A DNA stretch of 64,000 nt from Isoetes taiwanensis (lineage: Eukaryota > Streptophyta > Lycopodiopsida > Isoetales > Isoetaceae): positions 248,001 through 312,000 of the forward strand of contig JAJEKV010000329.1 of assembly GCA_021234155.1 (NCBI GenBank), given 5' to 3'. Below the pieces are notes generated by a model. That model saw nothing but the letters and a program-made list of their open reading frames with translations, was not told the origin of the DNA and did not search any database. Position numbers and translations under genes: made by a program. Of this stretch, positions 9,882-19,300 are shown one piece after another (position 1 is the stretch's first letter; every line of letters begins with the position of its first letter).

Positions 9882-10305
9882 ATGGACAGAGTTGGTGCGG
9901 TGGCTGGAAACTTCTCGCTTCGGCATTTCTTGGTGCGGTGGTTGGAAACTTCTCGCCCGGCATCTCTTCGTCTGGGGCTGGAAACTACGCTTGAATGTCT
10001 TGGAGGTGTCTTTTGCTTGGAATTCGCTCTTGCTTTTTCTCCGGAGACACTTCCATTTGCAAAAATTTAATTGATTCGGTAACTATATGGGTCAAATTAA
10101 AAAGAAGATGTGCACAAAAAGGTTGGAAGTTACCTTGTGACTTACATTCACCAAACGATTTGTTCAGATCATAACCCGATGCATCTGCTGATTTGGCATA
10201 TTGGTGTGGAGCATGACTTAATGCATCCGCCGATCTGGCGGATTGTTGTCGATTGGAGCACCCTCTTGGAGCTTGACTTGATGCACCCTCTTGATTTGTT
10301 GACAT
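9882..10305 (-). pseudogene. Probable N-terminal region of the minus-strand phosphatase gene
   Basis: A minus-strand ATG at about 10305 opens MSTNQEGASSQAPRGCSNRQ and a low-complexity Ser/Ala/Asp region with repeated SADAS and APHQYAKSADAS. This reads to about 10135. A second segment, MEVSPEKKQERIPSKRHLQD, is found near 10050-9985. The minus-strand path then continues towards the phosphatase motifs below 9830. Position, strand and low-complexity character suggest a leader region of the same gene, interrupted by an intron. This linkage is inferred only. The plus-strand frames over the same bases have unnatural composition. Confidence 0.35.
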
Positions 10306-10349
10306 CTACCGATTTGTCCGAGCTTCCCAGAAAACGATGCATCTTCTGA

Positions 10350-10665
10350 TTTGCCCGAAGTTTCTATCTCGTGTCTAATGCTTTCGAAGGGGTGTGAGTG
10401 TCTTGTCCCCTAACTCGACCACATTGTATCTCTATATCTACAAAGTAGGGATGAAGAAGTAAGCTACATATCCCAATTGCATCAAACAAGACTTGGTTAC
10501 CTTTGAGGGTAGAAAATAATTCCCTTTTGGTGTGCTAGATGGACTCACATAGTCATTGCCACCCGGTATGAGCAGATTAGACCTGAATTAGTAAACGGCA
10601 CCATGCTCGCAAACACGGAATTGAATCACAATTGATTGTAACTATGCTTTGGTTTTTTAACTAAG
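10350..10665. other. No feature recognised
   Basis: Between the phosphatase-like gene and the hairpin cluster I see no coding sequence or repeat that I can name. Confidence 0.3.
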
Positions 10666-10669
10666 CTCG

Positions 10670-11197
10670 GACTTTTTACTCTCTTTACGATGTTCTGTTT
10701 TATATATCTAAAGTGTCCCCTAAAATGAGCGGCGATCTCATCCTAGGGGCACTTTAGATACACAAAAAAGAGGAGAAGCAAAAGAGACTAAGCCAGACCA
10801 GGATCTTGTTTTATGTCGGGCTTACTCCCTTTTCGAGTTTCCTGCTTGATGTCTCTAATTCGCCACCTGAGTGAGCGATGTCATCCTAGGGGGCAAATTA
10901 GATACAACAAACAGAAAACGAAGGAGACTAAGCCAGGCTTACTCTCTTTTCGAGTTTCCTGCTTGATGTATCTAATTCGCCACCTAAAATGAGTGAGCGA
11001 CCTCATCCTAGGGGGCAAATTAGACACATCAAACATGACAAACGAAAGAGACTAAGCCAGCCAGGATCTTGTTTTATGTCAGGCTTACTCCCTTTTCGAG
11101 TTTCCTGCTTGATGTATCTAATTCGCCACCTGAGTGAGCGATGTCATCCTAGGGGGCAAATTAGATACATCAAACAGAAAACGAAGGAGACTAAGCC
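10670..11197. repeat. Four tandem MITE-like hairpins
   Basis: Four successive units are each a long imperfect inverted repeat: about 10670-10794, 10820-10934, 10937-11058 and 11083-11197. The left arm reads gcttactcccttttcgagtt...gatgtatctaattcgccacct. The right arm, after a loop containing gagcgatgtcatcctagg, reads gggggcaaattagatacatc...gagactaagc. Arms are about 45-50 bp. The first unit is the most diverged. Units are separated by variants of caggatcttgttttatgtcg. This is the structure of tandemly nested foldback or MITE elements, or of multi-hairpin small-RNA precursors. Confidence 0.85.
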
Positions 11198-11278
11198 AGG
11201 GTGAAAGATTAGGAAGTCCACTAATCCTAATTGGCATCTGTCCCTTACATCAGGCCCTTAGCATGTAAACTAAGCTAC

Positions 11279-11832
11279 CTATAAGTGCTCACCTGTAAGT
11301 GCCTCAGTAGCTTGAAGTTGCTTTTGATCCTCCCTACTCACACCTAAGGCTTGTACCCATGCTGTAGAAAATTCATGACAGCAATTCTCAATGCAACAGT
11401 GATTACAAATCCTGCAAAGTGAACGCAAATTTGTCAATGAGAATACAATTATACTAAGCACTTCAGGAATTTTGTTATGAAGTACCTCAAGAGGCCGAAA
11501 GGGACATGGAAGATGGTATTGGTATTTTGCATTCAACAATCAAAGTTGGTAGTGGTTTCCCCATCCTTCGGAGGATCTTGCCACAGAATGGACAGCCACT
11601 ACCATAATCTTCATCCTTATCAAGGTCTGGAAGTAGTGGATCCAAGGCAAATAAAGGAAGACGGTCCTTGCAAGACAGAAACCTCTCTAACCTTGGTTCC
11701 AGCACTTTCAATCTTTGTTGTGTCCGCTTCCCCGGCTGGTGGCCAGATTAAGCTCCTCGATTTTTGTCCGCTCAAGTTACGGTAATAGTTCCTTTTTTCG
11801 ACCTCCGTATCTTGGCATATAGCCCGAATCAC
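11279..11832 (-). pseudogene. Minus-strand protein remnant with CPFCG zinc motif
   Basis: A minus-strand frame opens MIRAICQDTEVEKRNYYRNL near 11832. A second frame then gives LSCKDRLPLFALDPLLPDLD and GSGCPFCGKILRRMGKPLP at about 11595-11555. Further down, after a probable intron, a third piece has CRICNHCCIENCCHEF near 11415-11370 and ends in AWVQALGVSREDQKQLQATE. The CPxCG followed by a cysteine/histidine cluster suggests a zinc-binding protein, perhaps another accessory protein of the transposon. The alternative is a coincidental frame in decayed DNA. No family is assigned. Confidence 0.3.
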
Positions 11833-12039
11833 CGCCCGCGACTTGGTTTATCCTTAATCATTTCTTCCCATTTTTTAAATCTTTATTCATCTTCTCGATG
11901 CGGAACTCAAGTTCTTTGAACCTTCATTTGTAGCACCCGCAGCTTTGATCACAAGTTTGCAACCTTGCCTTACTTGAACCACCGATCTTGTAGAGTTGAT
12001 CCATTCTCCCAGTGTCCTGTTGAATTCAACTGGAAAGTA

Positions 12040-12440
12040 CCACATGACACAACAGGCACCACTTTATACACCACAAATTCCATCATGACAAACTTTGCAC
12101 CACAAATGGCGTCATATTCACCACATGTGGTGCGGCATGTGGCACCAAACTGGTGCCACATGCCCACCACATATGGCACCACAATGCACCCAAGGCACCA
12201 CATATGGCAATCCATTGCCCGCACCACAAATGGCGTCAAAGACACCACATGTGGTGCAAAATGTGGATCCATAGTGGTGCCACATTAGACACCACATGTG
12301 GCACCACAGCGCCTGAAGTAAGGCACCACATCCGGCGGGCATCCACCACCCCATATGTGGCGGATGGCGTGGTGCAATATTTAGCGCAAAGATGGTTGGC
12401 ACCACATATGGCGGACAATCCACCATTCACAAGTATCACC
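12040..12440. repeat. CACCACATGTGGTG palindromic minisatellite
   Basis: Dense short repeats of ggcaccacatatggc, caccacatgtggtg and related forms, many self-complementary. Open frames on both strands here (rich in His, Met, Cys and Pro) follow from the repeat and are not genes. Confidence 0.85.
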
Positions 12441-12659
12441 ATATCTAACATCACATATGACACTAAGTATAGAAACATATGGAAGCCAATTCACTATTCG
12501 AGGAAAAGGTACCACGTTTGGTACTATATGTGACACTACATATGCTACAAACTACATTATTAACATATAATTGGCACCATATGACGTCTGTAACACATTT
12601 GGAGCTACATACATCGTGAACTGAAATTATCCACCACAACTCGAAACTAGCAAAGACAA

Positions 12660-13400
12660 ATTTCCTACACATAACTTACAACACACCCAAATGAAGAAGT
12701 GGTGTACCGATTGTTCAAGCTTGCTAGACCTTCTTTGGAAAATAACGGTTCAATATTAAATTGCATCATATAGTGGTTCGAGGAAGAAGAGGGTTGAAAA
12801 GTACCTATTTTTTCAAATTGATTTTCCCCGAGATTCTTCTTTACGACTTGAGGAGGCTTGAATTGTGGCCTAGTCATTTCAGAGAGGAAGCATCATCGTG
12901 GCATGTTGCTCTGCTTCCTCACTATTTGAGATGCTTGCATTCTTCCTCTTACGTTGGGACGGAGAGGCTTTCAGACTCTTTTTTCTCTTAACTATTGCGG
13001 AAACTCAACCCGGTTTATTTCTTTTCCTTTTTGTGCGAAGGTAATCACAATGACCATAGTCTGTGAGGCCATGCCTCCCCAGGCACACTTCACCTTTGTG
13101 ATTTTTTTTTGTAAAGGCACATATATTCATTATACCTCTCCTTGCTCAGATTCTTCAACCTTTGTATGATGAAACAAAACAATATCTAAACAACAGAGAA
13201 TCATGGGCATCCCCGAATCTAGAATGCAACCCACTGTAAGTGGATTTTCCTAATACTTTCGGTCCCCAACAGGACTCGATTTCTTCTTGTGTGGCGTAAT
13301 GCTTTTCTTGCACTGTACATTTCCTTGTAGGTGTATCCGTGGCATTCAAGTCGGTATGATCGAGCCATTTCGTGATCGATCTTCTTGCGGAAATCAGAAA
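12660..13400 (-). pseudogene. Weak minus-strand coding-like segments near the right TIR
   Basis: Two minus-strand stretches have plausible protein composition. One near 13365-13160 includes LDHTDLNATDTPTRKCTVQE and KHYATQEEIESCWGPKVLG. The other near 12877-12670 includes MTRPQFKPPQVVKKNLGENQ and FNIEPLFSKEGLASLNNRY. They could be 5' exons of the same minus-strand gene as the zinc-motif or phosphatase remnants. No family is recognised and stops intervene. Confidence 0.2.
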
Positions 13401-13674
13401 TGGTCTTTGGGATTAAGGGAGCGTGATCGAGTTTTGAGGGAAAATGAAAATTCGGAATCAGAAATGGTCTTGCCGGATTAAGGGAGCGTGATCAGAGTTT
13501 TTGAGGGAAAATGATCGTGTACATTGCTGAATAAGCCTGAATAAGACTGAAAGGACAAAATTTTGAATAAGTAATCATGTGTATTTTTGAAAAAATAACT
13601 GCCTCTCCCACTACAAATTCGGTAGTTCCCACCACACTTAGCACCCAAAAATGTGGTGCTAAAATGCACGTTTT

Positions 13675-13704
13675 TGTTCCACTACAACATGCTTTCACCC
13701 TGGT
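13675..13704 (-). repeat. Right TIR with flanking TGGT
   Basis: Perfect inverse of the left TIR at 13675-13700, followed by TGGT at 13701-13704. Just inside it, TTAGCACC at 13638-13645 and GGTGCTAA at 13655-13662 form a small hairpin around aaaaatgtg. Confidence 0.8.
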
Positions 13705-14078
13705 TCAAGGGGGAATTGCCATATTACATTGAGCATGTAGAAGGCATTAATGGGTTTTGTTTTGAAAGTTCATCAATATAATGGCAAACGAATTTTTTTT
13801 TTGCCATGTATGGATTACTTGGATCAATGCAGCAATTTTACATTTAGGCATATCCTTGCAGCCATGCATTAAACAATTTGTTTAAGAATTAACAATTGTC
13901 ATGCCTGTAAAGAACGTTTGCAGCTAGCTGCTGTTTGAATGTTTTGTGCCTAATGTTCTTCCTTCATTTTCATATTAATGAATGTTATGGCAATTTGCGT
14001 TTATCTTTATATTAGTTGCTCATATTTGATGTGCTCATGCTATTTTCATGCTTGCAAAATAATGGGCGTGCTTTGCAG

Positions 14079-14941
14079 GTCAGGAAGATTATGACAAACT
14101 TCGCCCTCAAGTTATCTAAGGGCAGATGTATTTCTCCCCGGGTCTTCTTCTAAGGGTAAAAAGGTGCTCAGATTGGCTCCCGTTTTCATTTGCAAAGATT
14201 CGTAGTTTGGGTAAAAATATGCAACAGAATAATGTGGAAATATTTGAGATCGCTTCTCTGCCCGTTTGCCATCTCGATCTTCAGATCAACATGCTCAATT
14301 CTTCTGCACATGAAGATCATTCAATCATGTCTATTAGTTTTTCAACGCAATCTTGTACCAGCTTTGAAACAGAGGTATGTTATTAGTTTTGTTTTTTAGT
14401 TCTTTGAGCCTAATATGCATGTTGCTGACTTAATGCTCTGCAGTCTTTCAGGTCCAGTTTCTTTGAAAGAAAAACCATCACTTTAGGCGAAATGCTAGGC
14501 ATCAAAGCTGCAAATATATCGAAAAGATTTAGACGAAGTATTTCAGGGTCTTTCGGAGCTTCAGAAATTTCTGAAGAGGCAACAAAGGACGGGAAAAGGT
14601 GGAGATTGTTAGGCTGCAAGTGGATTCCAGAATTGAGGCATGTTACTTCAGTTCCTATTATCTTGTTGGGACAAAGCCACCTAAGGATTATCTTATTTGC
14701 ATGGCATGGTGTTTTATTTTGAAGATACATTTCAGTTTTTATTTTTCTTGTTACAGAAAATTGATTATTTGGAGCAGTTGTTATTGCTATAATGCCCTTT
14801 TCTAGTATGCTTAAGTAAATTAGGATGGATCCTTATTTTTTGAATCAAAATGACTTGCTTGCCATTGTATTTTGAGATCTTCATTATGATAAACAGTTCT
14901 TTGCTGACCATTTCGGAGCTGCTCCAATAGCCACTTCTCAA
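14079..14941 (+). pseudogene. ROP/RAC GTPase pseudogene, exons 3-5
   Basis: Exon 3 begins after a TTTGCAG acceptor at 14079 with QEDYDKLRP, completing the G of exon 2. A one-base shift is then needed to recover SYLRADVF, so the reading frame is broken at about 14107-14112. Exon 4 (about 14618-14680) reads KWIPELRHVTSVPIILLG and loses frame at the GTK motif of the guanine-binding loop. Exon 5 (about 14888-14941) gives DKQFFADHFGAAPIATSQ, followed by a GTAATG donor. Later exons (insert region and C-terminal CaaX box) are not found. The L1 at 15181 begins about 240 bp downstream. The exon containing LAFSLISKASYEN is not recognisable between 14140 and 14610. Confidence 0.8.
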
Positions 14942-15166
14942 GTAATGCCAAACAGGTAGTACTTGACATTATTTTCTTCAATTCTTGAGAGAAGCTAATC
15001 CCATTATTTGGAGTTGCAGAATTTAAAAGCTAAATGGATTTGTTTTGGGTTCAATTCCCAAAGAGGCTTTTTTAAGTTTATATAGTTTTTTAATATACTT
15101 TTCTTGAGAACCTTGTGTCACTATCTAAGAAAGACCACTCTTGAAAATAACACATAGAGGAGGAAC

Positions 15167-15180
15167 AAAAAACTATTTCT
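15167..15180. repeat. Target-site duplication, 5' copy (LINE 1)
   Basis: AAAAAACTATTTCT at 15167-15180 is repeated after the LINE poly(A) at about 23048-23061. Confidence 0.8.
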
Positions 15181-15886
15181 GATCTAGAAGAAACTGGAGA
15201 CCCCGATGACGTGCGCCATGACGTGCGCCATTTTTCTTGAATTGTTTGTCCTTTCCTCCACTTTCAGTTCAAATTTGATTCTTGGCTAAACTTGCCTTCG
15301 AGTTTGAATTGTTTTCGATTCTGAGGGAGAATTTCATTGCATTGGAGTGGCTGCCCCTGTAGAGGGTCAGCATTTTCGAATTGTTCAGAGTCTCCTCTTT
15401 AATGGAAACAAAAATTTTTGCAATTATCAAACAGGGACAGAAGCTAATTTGTGGTTTTCTCTGTGGAACCCCGGCTGATCTTTGGAACTCTCTACTAATC
15501 GAAAATCTCTTTCCAGACAATCTTTTTTCACGTGAATACTGCTTTGTTCCAAGCTGTGTTGAATTTGAGACAGAAATTATTGATTGTTGATTGGAGGAAT
15601 TTGTTGGAAGCAAGAGAATTCAAGCCACTGCTATTATTCGAATGCATTGTGAATGGTCGGAGGACAAAATTACTGTCAAATTGTACTCACCCATCTGATT
15701 TCTGAAGGTTTTGGTACTCTGGTTATGTCTAATTGTCACTTTCTAGCAATTGTAGATAATTCATTCCACCTTTTTAGTCTATTCCTTCTCGATCCTTCTC
15801 TTTAGCCCATTTTCTTTCCTTTTTTTCTCTCTTCCTCTGCTTTTTGGCGCTCAATTGCCCCTTTGTTGTCCCCTCCTGAAGTAATC
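15181..15886 (+). promoter_or_regulatory. LINE 5' UTR with tandem TGACGTGCGCCA
   Basis: About 700 bp before the first ORF1 ATG. Two perfect head-to-tail copies of TGACGTGCGCCA at 15207-15218 and 15219-15230 contain the ACGT core recognised by plant bZIP factors, 27 bases from the LINE 5' end. Such a position would fit an internal Pol II promoter. Function is inferred. Confidence 0.45.
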
Positions 15887-18320
15887 ATGAACTCTGTTGG
15901 CCAAGGAAACCTAAATTCTAAGATTTTGCCATTTCTTCATTGTTTCTCCGCTCTTTCTAAAGAAGAGCAGAGCGCTCTTCTGGCTAATCTTCACAAGATC
16001 TCGGTTGATCCAACAAACTTCATTCAATTTGGGAATTTCAAGGACTTAGCCCTCTTGGAAGCAAAAATGACACCTCTTTCGGACAAGACTCCATTTTGGG
16101 ACAATATCTCAAAAGATCCGACCATAGAACCGGCTTCATTCCTCGGATAAATCCACGCCCTTTGGTGTTCCGTTTCCTTATGGGGTCGTGAGGCCAACGA
16201 ATGAAGCTCGATCTGATGCAGAATGGGATAATGTTCTTCAGCATGAGAGGCCTGACATCTCTTCAAACCTCGCGACCGTTCATGGTATTTATCTTAAATC
16301 CCCATTGGTTTTGGAAAAACTAAAATGCCTTTCAAACTCTGCTGTTGTCATAAAAATCAACAAGGTTGGGATAAGCATTGGAAAGCTGTAGTCTCACTTA
16401 CTATCTCTCCAAAAGGGCCTTTCTATCAAAGCTATCTACTGGTTAAATTACCCGTATATTATGGTCGAATGTGGAAGCCAAAGATCTGCAAATTACTTGC
16501 TTCAAAATGGAAGTTTAGTGATTGAAAACTTCTATTTGAATTTTATCAAGTGGAATCCTAAACTCTCAACTGCTGAACTCAAAAACTTTCATGTGGCCTC
16601 AACATCCCTATTTGGTTTAAATCCCATCTACTGGAACGAGGAATCAATCAAAACCCTATTCAACTCTATTGGCAATTATGTCTCCACTGTTTATGCCCCT
16701 TATAAGCCTCCTGTAGTCTATGTCCAAATTGATATATCCAAAGAAATTCCTATTTCCATTCCTTTCACTGACTGCTTTGGCCAAAAAACTTCCCTAGACT
16801 TAAGGTGGAATGGTTTACCTCCTATCTGCTCTAATTGTGAATTTAGGCATTTCTGGTATGCTAATTGTATGGAGAAAGAAACTAATGACAATAATGTTTC
16901 TTCTAGCCCCCCCTTGCCTGCTCATTGTCTAATTTCAGAAAAGCAGCAAGGTGAGGGTGCCTTTTCTTGGAGGAAAGTCAATGGCAGCACCAAAAGAATT
17001 GCCAAAAAAAGGTTGGAGAAGGAAGTTCAAAATGGAGGTAACTCACAAATTGCTGCCAATCATAATGACTTCTCACATTCTGGTGGAACCATTACCGATT
17101 CTGAAAGATATAAAGAAAAAGGGAAAGCCAAAATGGATGGAGATATCTCAGTCAAGGATTTACATAATACCTTGACCAAGATTGCTGCTGACTCTAAATC
17201 CTCGAGGCATCAAGCTGACTACTCAAATTCGAAATGGAATCTATCAAATTGGATTCCTGCCAAAGGCACGAGAGATTCATTAACTAAGGAAATTCAAGCA
17301 AAATATTCTTTGAAGAATAAGGTGACAGGGAAAGTATCTAAAGCACAGACAGGTTTTATTGCCAAAGTGCCACAAGATGTCAACAAAAATAAGGAAATTG
17401 CTATTGCTGAAACTGCTGAAAAGTTACCCCCAATAACACATGACCATCATCATACAAAAGGTAATATGGGGGAATCTTCCGAGTGCAAATCAAACAAACA
17501 AGGCAATGATGAGGTAATTCCTTTGTTCAAACCAGGTTCTTTGTTTTTACTAACTCTCATGCACAACAGATGGAATTATTGCAATCAGAAAATGAGGACT
17601 TGGTATATCCTTTAGCACCCCCCTCTTGCCCTACAGTTCATTCACCTACAAAGGTGGTAAATTTCATGGATCTTATTGACCTATCTTCTCCTGATGATAC
17701 TTTACCTTGCCATGAGCAGCCTTCCATTTCGAGAAAAATAGCGGTCGGTTGGCTACATTGGATTTCAATGACATTGCCATGAGTACTTTCCACAGTCATG
17801 TCGGGGAAGTTGCAAGTTTGGATAAAGATAAATGGGACTTCGGCTGGTTCAGCATTCTAAAGAGATGGATAGAGAATCAAACATGATTGAAAAATGTGAT
17901 ATTGAGTTTGTTCCAGAGACTCCTCAATCTGCTGACTCTCAAAGCATTGAACAAGAAGAAACACCTTCCAGGCAAGTTCTTAATCCAAATAAATCTCTAT
18001 TTAATAATAGTCTTACCAAAAAATTGACTAGTATTGCTACTGCTGATAAGTCTATTAATAAACTGTTTGAATTCATTCCTGGGGGGATATCTTCAGATGA
18101 ATTGGATAGTGAAAAGGAAAATTTATGCTCTAAAGAGAATGATAAAAATTGGGATTTTGAGTATTATCTAAATTCTTCTTCTGTTGTTAGCATTGACAAG
18201 AGAGAGTCACCCAAAGTGAATAAGAAAAAAGCTAAGTTGTCTGCTAGCTGCAGTGCACCTGCTAATAATACCAGAAGCAAAAATAAGAAAGAAAGAAGAG
18301 GGAAAACCAAGCATAGATAG
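15887..18320 (+). pseudogene. L1 ORF1 (RNA-binding gag-like), frameshifted
   Basis: The ATG at 15887 opens MNSVGQGNLNSKILPFLHCF. Coding moves through three frames (shifts near 16145, 16330 and 16480). It is then open from about 16480 to 17580, and again from about 17840 to the stop at 18318-18320. The segment VKLPVYYGRMWKPKICKLLA, then FGLNPIYWNEESIKTL, matches the plant L1 ORF1 fold (DUF4283-like). It is followed by a short Cys-His motif, PPICSNCEFRHFWYANC. This has one residue fewer than the usual spacing before His (CX2CX3HX5C). The C-terminal half is Ser/Lys/Asp-rich and ends in a basic tail (NTRSKNKKERRGKTKH). ORF2 starts 35 bases after the stop. Confidence 0.8.
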
Positions 18321-18354
18321 CTTTATCCTTTCATCCTTCTATCTTAATATTCTT

Positions 18355-19300
18355 ATGAAGATTCTCACATGGAATCTTAGGGGGATTAAAGGTGCTCTCA
18401 AAAGAAGGAGAGTGATTTCCCAAATTAAATCCTATAAAGCCGACATCATTCTTTTACAAGAGCTTAAGCTCCAAAAATTTGAATATGCAAATCTTGGAGA
18501 TTGGATAATTCCAGGAAGCTCCTCCATCTGGATGGAAGCAGAAGGAACCTCAGGGGGGATATGTATGATTTGGAAAGATCTTAACACTGAACTGTTTTAC
18601 AACAGCCCGAGCAAAATGTGGCAGTGTACCATTTTTAATATCATGGACAAATCTTTTGGTCTTATCAATATATATGCCTCAACCAATCCAAAGGAGAGAG
18701 AACTCCTCTGGTTGGATATTAATCATTGGATGAAGGCCCAAAACATTGATGACTGGATCTTGGCTGGTGATTTCAACAATATTCCTTGTTGGAATCAAAA
18801 ATTGGGCAATAAGATCAATATGTCTAGATTGGAAAAAGCACATTGGAATGACCTCATTGATGATAATTCTATGCTTATGATACCCTCCTCTTCTGCTAAA
18901 TTCACTTGGTCTAACAAAAGAAAAGGGAATGCTAGAGTGTTTTGTGCTTTAGACAGATTCTATCTTAATATTTCTGGCTCCAATTTCTGGGACAATGCTT
19001 ATGTTTACAGTGATGAATCTACTGCTGTTTCTGATCATCAACCTCAATTCCTATGCACTCAACATCAGGTTTCTGTTCCAAGATCTGGTAACATTCCTTA
19101 CAAGTTCAACTCCAGTTTGCTTCAAAACACCTTGTTCTGTCAAGAGTTCAGGGGATTCTACTCTAGCCTTCCTAGAGTTACAGAATCCATGTCCATGAAG
19201 GGTTTCTATTCGAATCTTAAGGCCTCCAAATCCTGGATTAAAGAATGGTCTAAAAAGCTAAAATCGATAAAAGTCGGGGAAAAAACATTCTTCTTCAGCA
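18355..19300 (+). pseudogene. L1 ORF2 endonuclease (APE) domain
   Basis: The ATG at 18355 begins MKILTWNLRGIKGALKRRRV, the start of an APE-type endonuclease that nicks target DNA for target-primed reverse transcription. Further motifs in order: ADIILLQELKL (catalytic Glu), GLINIYASTNPKER, WILAGDFNNI (Asp/Asn), FTWSNKR, and SDHQPQF with the final Asp-His pair. The domain is intact over about 235 residues. The frame then breaks at a TGA at 19303-19305. Confidence 0.9.

Larger units (their letters stand above)
1708..13700. mobile_element. ~12 kb TIR-flanked DNA transposon nested in the ROP intron
   Basis: A 26 bp sequence starting GGGTGAAAGCATGTTGTAG at 1708 is repeated in perfect inverted orientation ending at 13700. 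The four bases TGGT lie directly outside both ends (1704-1707 and 13701-13704) and look like a target-site duplication. The interval sits exactly between ROP exon 2 and exon 3. Inside are a DDE-like transposase remnant on + near the left end, and remnants of an FCP1-like phosphatase, an Ulp1-like protease and a CxxC protein on - towards the right end. There are also several minisatellites and a MITE-like hairpin cluster. The convergent multi-gene layout is like other large plant DNA transposons. I cannot assign a superfamily; the GGG terminus with a 4 bp duplication does not match one I can name confidently. Confidence 0.75.

Noticed and set aside
10670..11197. CRISPR-like array
   Set aside because: Units are inverted foldbacks without unique spacers, and the sequence is from a plant nuclear genome.
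12118..12533. Cys/His/Trp-rich ORFs on both strands suggestive of zinc proteins
   Set aside because: They are translations of the caccacatgtggtg minisatellite.
14450..14617. Open frame ahead of ROP exon 4 (SFFERKTITLGEMLGIK) as an extra exon
   Set aside because: Reads openly but matches no part of ROP proteins that I know; left unassigned.
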